Assembly: GCA_010093605.1 (NCBI GenBank)
Contig: MU004197.1
Location: 434,001-498,000 of the forward strand
Direction: 5' to 3'
Origin: Lophium mytilinum
Taxonomy: Eukaryota > Ascomycota > Dothideomycetes > Mytilinidiales > Mytilinidiaceae
Length of the DNA stretch: 64,000 bases
The position numbers and the translations under genes are program-made. This document shows, piece by piece, positions 56,698 through 64,000 of this stretch (the stretch's first letter is position 1; each line of letters begins with the position of its first letter). The notes beneath the pieces were generated by a model. That model searched no databases and was not told the origin of the DNA. It saw only the letters and a program-made list of their open reading frames with translations.

Positions 56698-57020
56698 ATC
56701 AGACTACCTCTTGACCAGATGGCTGCTCAGCAGCCAGGCTACCCCCTACGATGGCGTCAGGTGAGCAGTACTTGAGTCAATCAGTGATGAATTCGTGTGC
56801 GCAGACTTTTAGTCTTGCACTGTAGAAATAAAAAGTTTGAAGTTTACCGCTTGTCGCCACTGCTTAGGGTACCCCCACAGGAGTTCAAAGATTCAAAGGC
56901 GATGTCAAATTCTAAAAAGTGCAAATTACGCTGCCTCTTGACCAAATGGCTGGTCAGCAGCCAGGCTAGCCCCTACAGTGGTGTCGAGTGAGCAACATTA
57001 GAACCAGGTAGTGAGAGATT
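56660..57020. repeat. Dispersed repeat, tandem copies 1 and 2
   Basis: Copy 1 starts in the APH-like coding sequence near 56660 and copy 2 about 227 bp later near 56888. Shared blocks: CGATGT, CCTCTTGACC, TCAGCAGCCAGGCTA and a GTGAGCA end. Further copies at 58160 and 26342. Confidence 0.85.
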
Positions 57021-57024
57021 CCGG

Positions 57025-58180
57025 TGTTATGGAATATCAAAGATCTCAGGAGGTTCTTTTTTACGGAGGGTGATATAGTCTGCATGGCTTTTGACATCTT
57101 GTCTTAATGATTTTGCGCCTTTAGGGGCACTCAAACGGTAGCATCGGCGTTTCAGAACTAACCCTAATCGAGCGTGATCCATACCTCTATGCGATTCCAG
57201 TGTTGTAGGAAGCTGCTATGCTCCGTGACCTAATACACGATGCGAGGCTTTTGACATCATGTCTTAATAATTTTGGCCTTTGTCAGGGCACTCAAACAGT
57301 AGTATCGGCATTCCTAAACTACCCCCAATCGAGTCTAATCCGCATCTCTATGCGATTCCTGTGTTATAAGAAGCTGCAATGTTCCTCGACGTAATATACA
57401 ACTCGAGGCTTTTAACATCGTCTCTTAATGATTTTAAGGCTTGTAAGGACACTCAATAAGTTGCATCGGCGTTCCAAAACCACCCCCAATCGAGTCTAAT
57501 CCACATCTCTATGCGATTCCAGTGTTGTAGGAAGCAGCTATATTCCGCATCCTAATATACAATGCGAGGCTTATAACATCGTGTGCAATAATTTAGGGCC
57601 TTACAAGGGCATTCAAACGGTGGCATCGGCGTTCCAGAGCTGCTTGCTATGGAGTGTAATCGGCATGTCCGCCTAAGTTCAGTCCCGTAGAAAGCTACTT
57701 TTGGCCCCAAGGTGATATGCGCTGCATAGCTGCTGACTTCGTATGTCCATAATTTAGAGCTTCCTGAGGGCACTCAAACGGTAGCATTGGAGATCCAGAA
57801 CTGCATGCTATGGAGTGTAATCGGCATGTCCGCCTAAATTCAGTCCTATAGAGAGCTGATTTTAGCCGCAAAGTGATATGCGCTGCGTAGCTTTTGACTT
57901 CGTATGTCGATGATTTAGAGCTTTTTGAGGGCACTCAAACGGTAATATTGGAGTTCCAGAGCTGCATCCTATAGGGTACAAACGACAGGTCCGCGTAATT
58001 TCATTTCTGTATAAAGCTTCTTTTGGCCACAGACCCACATATGCTTTTAGCTTTTAACTTCGTGTTTCGAAAATCTGGAGCTCTTTGAGGGCACTCAAAC
58101 GGTAGCATTGGAGCTCCAGAACTGCGTTCTTTGATGTCTAATACGTATCCTGGTGTAAATGAGGTCCCCTAGATAGTCTT
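57025..58180. repeat. 161-bp satellite, about seven tandem copies
   Basis: The anchor ACTCAAACGG or its close variants recurs at 57129, 57290, 57451, 57611, 57772, 57933 and 58093, i.e. every 160-161 bp. The first three units share CCCCAATCGAGTCTAATCC (type A); from the fourth on, units carry GGAGTGTAATCGGCATGTCC (type B). No unit encodes a stable frame, since the period is not a multiple of three. Confidence 0.95.
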
Positions 58181-58345
58181 AAGTTTCAAGCAGTGTAGAT
58201 TTGACTACCTCTTGACTAATTAGCCGCTTAGCAGTCAGAGTACCCCCTATAGAGATGTTAAGTAAGCAAAATAGAAGCCGAGTATTGATAGATCTGTGTA
58301 CCTAGACTTATAGGTCAGCAGTCCATGAGTTCACCAATCAAGATT
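58160..58345. repeat. Dispersed repeat, copy 3
   Basis: Same orientation as copies 1 and 2 and on the other side of the satellite: GTGTAG..GACTACCTCTTGAC, CCGCTTAGCAGTCAG, TACCCCCTA. Differences to copy 1 are mostly C/T and G/A. Confidence 0.8.
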
Positions 58346-58532
58346 TAGTATCATTTGCATAGGATATTGGAATCATTGTTCATTTCTAGCTCAGAGAGAG
58401 GGGCTCCCTAGGCTTTTGTGCACCTGTTTAGCACCGTTTGAGGTCCTCTGGCACGTTATCAGACCCCGGAAAACAACAACATTGACACCGCTCATAGCTC
58501 ATCGGGCCACCTCAGACGTCGTCAATGCTCCA
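58346..58532. other. Short gap
   Basis: 3' side of the following leftward gene; nothing recognised. Confidence 0.35.
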
Positions 58533-59393
58533 TCAATGCAACACCTTCTCCTTTCCGATAGACATGGCCATGCCGGCATCTCCGCAGTCGTAGCCCTCTT
58601 CGTTATGTACGAGATTGCAGTTCTTGCGCGTACAGCCATGGACGTAGTTGTGGTGAGCCTGGCATTGCTGATAGACGCAACGGCTGTTGGCTTCGGTACA
58701 GTGGCCGCATTGAACGCTACCATCGCAGACTATCCTGTCCTTGTAGCATAGGATGCACCTGAGCTTGCGGCCGGTGGGTGGTTGGCTGGCGACATTGTTG
58801 TAGTTGTCGTGAATGCTCATTGCCTCCAGCTGAGAGATAGCCTCTGGTACGAGTCTGGTGATAGCCTTGAGCTTCGCGTCTAACGCCTTGCTCTTTTCCT
58901 CCTCGGCACGAAGCTCGTTGTCGCGGGTGCCGACATACTCGGCGACGTTTCTCTGGAGCTCGTCGTGATCCTTCTGCAAGGCTTCGTACTTCTTGTGAAG
59001 CTCCATAGCCAGCTTATGTTGTTCTCTGAGCACTACAAGCTCTTTCTGCTGCGTCGAGATGCATCGCTCGCGCACTTCCGCAGTGCCTTCGGCCCAAGCG
59101 AGAAGCTCCAAAGCCTTTTTCTGTTGTTCCCTGAGCACAACAAGCTCTTTCTGCTGTGTCGAGATGCATCGCTCGCGCACTTCCTCAGTGCCTTCAACCA
59201 AAGCGAGATGGCGGCTTGCCACTTTGGCGACACATGCGTTTCGATCAGAATTGCTCTTCAGTACTTTCCACACAGGGTTCTGCATGCCGCCAATCTCTGC
59301 AACTTTCCAGAGGAGCTCCTGTTCCTCCATCGTCAAATAGTAGTGAATCTCTCCACACCCCTCGCAGTGAGTCTTGGGGTACTGATAAGTCAT
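58533..59393 (-). CDS. Coiled-coil protein with Zn2Cys6-CCCH C-terminus
   Basis: Intronless, 286 aa. N-terminal CxxC module (C10, C13) in CEGCGEIHYYLT followed by EEQELLWK, shared with the 63.3-kb paralogue. Residues ~60-190 are a coiled coil that contains a 35-residue tandem duplication (EVRERCISTQQKELVVLREQ at 71-90 and 106-125). The C-terminus has the exact Zn2Cys6 spacing C213-x2-C216-x6-C223-x5-C229-x2-C232-x6-C239, then a CCCH finger C244-x9-C254-x4-C259-x3-H263 and EEGY. Likely a zinc-dependent nucleic-acid-binding or scaffold protein that dimerises through the coiled coil (inference). The 172-bp duplicated segment lies just upstream of the start. Function unknown; the layout is unlike standard Zn2Cys6 activators. 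Confidence 0.82.
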   Translation of the reverse strand: MTYQYPKTHCEGCGEIHYYLTMEEQELLWKVAEIGGMQNPVWKVLKSNSDRNACVAKVASRHLALVEGTEEVRERCISTQQKELVVLREQQKKALELLAWAEGTAEVRERCISTQQKELVVLREQHKLAMELHKKYEALQKDHDELQRNVAEYVGTRDNELRAEEEKSKALDAKLKAITRLVPEAISQLEAMSIHDNYNNVASQPPTGRKLRCILCYKDRIVCDGSVQCGHCTEANSRCVYQQCQAHHNYVHGCTRKNCNLVHNEEGYDCGDAGMAMSIGKEKVLH

Positions 59394-59420
59394 CGCGACA
59401 GTCGGTGTTTGACTCGATGG

Positions 59421-59764
59421 TGGGTCGAGGTTGAAGTAGGCGTCGTGTGCGCGGCGACGTTGGTATTGCAGTGGGATCTCGCAGGAGTGGAGATGGAGTC
59501 CAGAAGTTTGGAGAGTGACTAGAGTGATGAGAGGAGAGTGACTTCGTAGCTGCGCGTGCTACTAGTTTGGTGTTGAAGTAAGGTACTCGCTGTGGGTCAA
59601 GGTTGAATTGGGCGGTCTTGTGTGCGGCGACGATGGTGTAGCAGTGAGGTTTCGCAGAAGAGAAGATGGAGCTTTGAAGTCTGGATACTGATGAGCGTGA
59701 TGAGAGGAGAGGGGTTTCGGAGCTGCGCGTGCAACTGCTTTGGTCTTGTAGTGAGGTGCTGCAA
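59421..59764. repeat. 172-bp direct tandem duplication upstream of zinc gene
   Basis: TGGGTCGAGGTTGAA at 59421 and TGGGTCAAGGTTGAA at 59593 start two diverged copies that share GCGGCGACG, GATGAGAGGAGAG and GTAGCTGCGCGTGC-type blocks. They cover the likely promoter and leader of the 58.5-59.4 kb gene. Confidence 0.85.
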
Positions 59765-60307
59765 GTGGCGCGTTGAGCTCAAGAGCTTGGAGCTTGGAGC
59801 TTGACAAAGTCGGCAGGCGTTATTTCACAGGCGATCGGAATAGGCTTTTCCCGATATGACGTCACTGCTGAGAGAGTCGAGTTTTCGGTAGTGCTGATAT
59901 AGCTGGAGCTGAGCGAGGTGAAATCGTCAACGCCATAACCCTAGGCCATGGAACGTGAAGACTTACGCTTAACCTAGCAGACTCCACCTTGGCTTCTACT
60001 CAGATATGCCTGGCCTTCCCCTGTACGCCGTTTGACTTGGGAGAAACGGTTAGTTCGTGGTATAGGTGGAAGTTAACGGGATGTCACCTGAACCATCGCC
60101 AGGCACGCGCAAGTCACGTGCTCGCCAACTCTTTAGCGCCTTGGCGACAATCTACTTCCAATATTAGACTCGCCTCTCTCGCAACTCCGTCCTTCCTCCA
60201 CCCTCCTCCATCAACTTTCGACCTTCTTCCTCTCCTCGGCATGTCACATTTATGGACCTTTTTTCCTTTCTTACTTGATGCTTCATAATGGCCGGCTTAT
60301 GTAGAGA
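59765..60307. other. Intergenic region
   Basis: About 540 bp; GTCACGTGCTC near 60115. No gene recognised. Confidence 0.4.
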
Positions 60308-60688
60308 TCAGAGCTCCGTCGAATGGCACCGCCTCAAAGACTGAGTGTCCCGGCACCTTGCACTGATTTGGCCCGGGTAAGGCACTCCGTACTTGGCCGA
60401 ACCATTGGAGAACTCCTCACACCTTTCACTGTTGTTTTGAAGCCTCTCAAGTTCTCGCGCAACATCATTCGGTTCTTCTCGTAAGCGGCCCATTCTTCTG
60501 TGTTTGGGGGCAACAGACACGGGAGTTTGCAGTCGCGGGATTTTCACGTTTTGCAAGGGATTGCGCATCCAGCCGGAGGCTTTCCAGTGGCATGTCTCTA
60601 CTGCCATAACGATCAGGTCGGGAGGTGGTTGATAGTCCCCTGCTGCGACACACCAGAAGGATGGTGGCGACACTAACAAGACTTTCAC
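60308..60688 (-). CDS. Hypothetical small protein
   Basis: A 126-aa frame starting MKVLLVSPPSFWCVAAGDYQ, with five cysteines spread along it (C13, C33, C89, C112, C120). The start is only weakly hydrophobic, so secretion is doubtful. The stretch PPPDLIVMAVETCHWKASGW looks protein-like. An upstream GTAAGT-like context suggests it could be part of a spliced gene. No family recognised; kept because no other gene explains the region. Confidence 0.3.
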   Translation of the reverse strand: MKVLLVSPPSFWCVAAGDYQPPPDLIVMAVETCHWKASGWMRNPLQNVKIPRLQTPVSVAPKHRRMGRLREEPNDVARELERLQNNSERCEEFSNGSAKYGVPYPGQISARCRDTQSLRRCHSTEL

Positions 60689-61200
60689 GTAAGTAGTAAA
60701 GGATCTGCCTTCTCTTCGTCTGCGATGTTGCTAATTTCCCCTCACTACCTTAGATCTTCAACTTGAACCAGGTAAGTGTTCCTCCAGTACATAGTTCCTC
60801 TGTCTATAATACATGCTGTTATCTTTAAACTCATTGAATCTTCTCTGCAATGTGATTGTATGCTGGCAGGCCTTCCGGTCAGTGAAACTTGTGTCTTCTC
60901 AGTTTCACTTGTTGATTCACGTCATAAACTCATAGCCGTGATCAGCATTATTGATTGACACGCACGCGCTCCAAGATTCTACCATGCGCAGCTCGACAAA
61001 GCGCGCCTTTAACAGAAAAGAATCGTTTCAAAGGTCAGTCACGAGGCTCAAAGTTGAGATATGTGGATGCATTTTGAATTTCTTAAGTCTAGTGTATAGT
61101 GTGTCATCCATGCCTTTGTCCTGTCTATCAGAATCCTGAGAAGCAGCTCAGGAACGCTGCAGGACAGCCACATCGAGAAATCTGTCCACCAACTCAGAGC
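60689..61200. other. Intergenic region
   Basis: About 510 bp, moderately AT-rich, no supported gene. Confidence 0.4.
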
Positions 61201-62037
61201 TCATCCCAGTCTGTCAGCTATATCAGCATCAGAAGTCCTACTTCCCAGGGCTTGGGATAACATCTTGTCGGGGGCAAGAGTCTTTGGGCGAAGGCCAGCT
61301 ATGTGAGGAGCGGCCTGAGGGTAGCCTGGAGAGGCCGCTGGGGGGCGTGAGAGGGGATGGAGCGCGGACCGGACAAGAGGAGTAGAAGTAGCCTGCGCAG
61401 TGATGTTTGGCATTGCGGACAGAAGTGAAGACCGCGCGGTAGGATGGCTAGCTGGCAGAGCTGTGGGGTCGAGGCCCTGGCGGTAGTTGGCCGCAGAGAT
61501 GACGCCAGGCACAGCCAACTCTTGGAGAGATTTGATATCTTCCAGGGCAGATTGGTGAAGTTCGACAAGGGCCTGATGACCTTGGACAAGGCTCCCGAAG
61601 CTTTGGAGAAGGCTCCCGAGGCTGGATCTGAGCTCTCTGACTTGTCTCTGGTAATACTGTATCGTGGCCTCATCCTCCTCGGCTCCCCGATTGTTGTCGC
61701 GGGCCTGCTGGCGCATTGCTGATACCCTACGTGCCTCCGTCGCGGATGCGAGGTCGAATTGGTTCTCGAGGTTCTCAAGGTTCGCAAAGTGCCTGGCTTG
61801 GTTGGCCATCTCGGTGGCAAGGCCTTCCATCTCTTTCTCTCTGTATTCCGTTTCGAGGCGATCGCCACACTCGCAGAGAGTTCGATGGTTAACGAGGAGA
61901 CGCTCTTCCAGCTCGTTGGCTTCTTTGTCCGAGTTGGCTGCTCGGATTCCTTCCAAGAACTCGCCAGTGCTCGTTAGCTCAGAAAGGCGTCCATCGCAGT
62001 GCCTACACACCCCAGCTTCAGGGCGCTCGTCCGACAT
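61201..62037 (-). CDS. CxxC/coiled-coil protein related to the zinc-finger cluster
   Basis: Intronless, 278 aa from the ATG at 62037 (AAAG before ATG gives a good context; the frame is open to 62142). The N-terminus carries C11-x2-C14 (VCRHCDGRLSEL) and C55-x-C57 (LCECGD), laid out like the CxxC...C...C start of the 63.3-kb protein and with the shared AAN segment after it. Residues ~58-175 are long, charged and heptad-like. The C-terminal ~100 residues are Ser/Pro/Ala-rich and disordered-looking. It lacks the Zn2Cys6-CCCH end. Possibly a truncated or diverged member that could heterodimerise with its neighbours; this is inference. Confidence 0.65.
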   Translation of the reverse strand: MSDERPEAGVCRHCDGRLSELTSTGEFLEGIRAANSDKEANELEERLLVNHRTLCECGDRLETEYREKEMEGLATEMANQARHFANLENLENQFDLASATEARRVSAMRQQARDNNRGAEEDEATIQYYQRQVRELRSSLGSLLQSFGSLVQGHQALVELHQSALEDIKSLQELAVPGVISAANYRQGLDPTALPASHPTARSSLLSAMPNITAQATSTPLVRSALHPLSRPPAASPGYPQAAPHIAGLRPKTLAPDKMLSQALGSRTSDADIADRLG

Positions 62038-62346
62038 CTTTGGAAGAGTTGCAAGGGATTGGCTAGGTTTGCAGCCGACGAATACAGGACCTTGCCGGTG
62101 GATGGGTTCTTGAGGAGGGGAGGTGTAGAGAACCTGGAGCAAAGAGGACTTGACGGCGGGGTTACTTCACATTTTCTTTGGCGCAACCTGGTCTAGTGAA
62201 TCAACTATGCCAGGTCAGGTGACATGGCCGAGCTTTGCCGCCAGTGCCCAGCAAAATTCAATCATCGGTTCCTCATCACACCTTTCTCTCTTCTCGACCA
62301 ACTTCTTTTTGCCCCCCACGCCCTTGTTTCCTCACTTCTCTGGGGG

Positions 62347-62438
62347 CAGTTGATGACCTTTATAGAGTCAGCTGTTCTCCCTTCTTTGGGAACAGCTGAT
62401 GATCTTTACAGAGTCAGCTGTTCTGCTCAGCACTAGTT
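62347..62438. repeat. 46-bp tandem repeat, two copies
   Basis: CAG(T/C)TGATGA(C/T)CTTTA(T/C) AGAGTCAGCTGTTCT occurs at 62347 and 62393; the three differences in this stretch are all C/T. Confidence 0.9.
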
Positions 62439-62452
62439 GCGAAGGGCAGTAC

Positions 62453-62636
62453 GTCGATCTCCTTAACGGTTTCGAACCGGGAGAGGCGTTTCGGGGTTTG
62501 TCGATCTCTAAAACGGTAGCGAACCGGAGAGACGCGCTTTGCGTTGATCTCCTCTCGGTGGCTGGACGGAGAGGCCACTCACAGCGACGCAGATCTCCTA
62601 ACGCTCAGTCCCTTGGAACGGTCGCAGCCGGAGAGG
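62453..62636. repeat. Degenerate 43-47-bp tandem repeat, four copies
   Basis: Units start at 62453, 62500, 62543 and 62588, each opening G(T/C)(C/T/A)GATCTC and carrying an ACGG...CCGGAGAG-type segment. Confidence 0.75.
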
Positions 62637-63314
62637 CTCTTCTCCTGCCCGGACTTCTTTTCGCTGCCTCGCAAAACGAGTGGTCTGTGGCTATCTCCTC
62701 AATAATTGGGTTAACTTCCTTCTTTCTCTGCGCAGCGACAGACGAGGATGCAAGGGCGCCTGAGAGGTCACAGTTCCTCCTTTGCATGGGGCTAAGCTGC
62801 CTTCGTTCTTCGAAGTAGCTTTCCCGCGGCATCGCCGTGTCCTTCGAATACTGCCGCTGTGTTCAAGGTTTTTCGCTGACTAGGTAAGTCAGGTATGTTG
62901 TCCCTCCCCCCCCAGCGCCGAGTTCGCACTTCTTCGCAGTGCTGGGGACCAGTAGCCTTCGGGCAAAGCTAGGACGAACTCATCTTGTATACAATTCACA
63001 ATCAATCCTCTACGTTCAAATATATCTGCCTCCTTGAGGTGATTTGGTGATGTCGTGATGTTTTTATTACTCGACCAGCGACGCCTGTGTTTCTCAATGC
63101 CCTCTTAACTCTTCGTGCTTCTAATCTCTAATAGCGCCTTACAACTTACATACTCCGAAGCTCATCCGACCATCTCCTCAGCGCAGGCAACAAATACCCC
63201 GCAACCTTTGATACACCACCTGGGTCCACACCTTCTACGCCACGAAAGCATTCTCCATCACTCTACATCCATCTTCGGATTAAGAACGATACCTACACAA
63301 TCCTTCACCCCAAC
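62637..63314. other. Promoter/leader of the 63.3-kb gene
   Basis: About 680 bp; the last 200 bp are pyrimidine-rich as in other leaders here. Nothing else recognised. Confidence 0.4.
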
Positions 63315-63911
63315 ATGCTTTCCTTCTCCACCGCCTTCTGTGGCGCCTGCGGTCAAACCCACTACGACATCTCCTCAGAGGCCGAGGTGAAGCTCTGGAA
63401 AGATCTGGAAGCTGCCAATGCCTCCGCCGACTCCCGCGCCGTCTCCGCCATCATCGCCATTCTCCGCGATTGTTCCGCGGCCAAAGACTGCCATGCCAAA
63501 CACACTATCCATCATGCGATCAGGCTCGAGGGTGAACGCATGAAGCTAGAGCAAGAGACGTTCGACCTGAAGGTGGAGATCAAGGATCTAAAGAAGGGAA
63601 ACGAGCGCCTCCCCAACGAGCGGTTTGATGGGCGGATGGAAAATCGAGACTTGGGCGGGAAGAAAGAGATGCTGGTTGGCGAGAAGGAGGAGGCGTCTCT
63701 GCCACGGAAACTGGTCTGCCAGGCCTGTTGCGAGAGCTCTGGAACGCGAAACAGCTTGTGTGATGGGAGGTACCCGTGTACCGAGTGTATGGCACAGGGC
63801 TATACGTGCTTCTACAAGAAGTGCTTCAAGACACGCAGCGGTGTTAGATGTAAAAGCTCTACGTGTACAATGTGGCACGGCGAGGAGGGGTATAGACATG
63901 GCGAGTTCTAG
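63315..63911 (+). CDS. Coiled-coil protein with Zn2Cys6-like and CCCH C-terminus
   Basis: Intronless, 198 aa. N-terminal CxxC module (C9, C12) in FCGACGQTHYDIS followed by EVKLWKD, and C53/C59 that may complete a zinc site. A helical region (~65-128) has coiled-coil character. The C-terminus repeats the family pattern: C135-x2-C138-x10-C149-x5-C155-x2-C158-x6-C165, then CCCH C170-x8-C179-x4-C184-x3-H188 and GEEGY. The loop after the second cysteine is four residues longer than in the two paralogues, so the cluster may fold slightly differently. Function unknown; zinc binding and nucleic-acid or protein contact are inferred from motifs. Good start context (ACATGC). Confidence 0.82.
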   Translation: MLSFSTAFCGACGQTHYDISSEAEVKLWKDLEAANASADSRAVSAIIAILRDCSAAKDCHAKHTIHHAIRLEGERMKLEQETFDLKVEIKDLKKGNERLPNERFDGRMENRDLGGKKEMLVGEKEEASLPRKLVCQACCESSGTRNSLCDGRYPCTECMAQGYTCFYKKCFKTRSGVRCKSSTCTMWHGEEGYRHGEF

Positions 63912-64000
63912 ACGGGGGTAGGACGTGGTCGTTGGTACGGGGACTATACAAACTGGATGTTGGGTAATTTGCAGCCCCAAACTCTACATAGTTCCGTTCG

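Noticed and set aside
57552-57934. Minus-strand open frames of 73-79 aa across the satellite
   Set aside because: They repeat because the DNA repeats; the 160-161-bp period is not a multiple of three, so no frame persists.
1-64000. Many CACGTG E-box sites
   Set aside because: About 20 were noticed by eye, close to the ~16 expected by chance in 64 kb, so no regulon is claimed.
1-64000. tRNA, rRNA, CRISPR or prokaryotic operon features
   Set aside because: Looked for characteristic T-arm sequences and regular spacer arrays; none was found, and the genome is fungal.

Overview
The window looks like nuclear DNA of a filamentous ascomycete, most likely a Dothideomycete. Genes carry short GT-AG introns (about 48-196 bp), and the content is typical of mould accessory regions: a HET-domain protein, a fungal rhodopsin-like membrane protein, a laccase-type oxidase, many SDR enzymes and secreted PAN/CBM-like proteins. 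AT-rich, transition-riddled duplicates point to past repeat-induced point mutation (RIP). The class assignment is inference; no marker gene settles it.

Layout. 0-4 kb: the CDK9/Bur1 kinase, a small zinc-finger protein read leftward, and a protein made of two copies of one Cys-rich module. 5-8 kb: an NAD(P)-binding enzyme facing a BAHD/Tri3-like acyltransferase. 10.9-17 kb: housekeeping and enzyme genes, namely centromeric histone CENP-A, a derlin, an S1/P1 nuclease and a strikingly bacterial-type RutA pyrimidine monooxygenase. 19.5-24.7 kb: two tandem secreted PAN/CBM-like paralogues (the first frameshifted by a 14-bp tandem duplication) and a zinc alcohol dehydrogenase. 25-38 kb: gene-poor, relic-rich DNA holding a RIP-degraded zinc-finger relic, a membrane/F-box/zinc fusion gene, short repeat arrays, and an intact HET gene beside a broken one. 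39-54 kb: a run of enzymes and transporters: SDR, rhodopsin-like protein, SDR, amino-acid permease, laccase/Fet3-like oxidase and a Mn-type CDF transporter. 55-64 kb: an APH-like kinase whose 3' end lies in a dispersed repeat, a seven-copy 161-bp satellite, and a cluster of zinc/coiled-coil proteins.

The most unusual feature is a small protein family (2.3-2.8 kb, 58.5-59.4 kb, 63.3-63.9 kb, plus a relic at 25.2-25.5 kb). Its C-terminus joins a fungal Zn2Cys6-type cysteine pattern directly to a CCCH zinc finger. A fourth protein at 61.2-62.0 kb shares the N-terminal CxxC/coiled-coil layout. I do not recognise this family under a name.

Exon coordinates were worked out by eye from splice signals, reading frame and conserved motifs. 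No expression data or database search was available.
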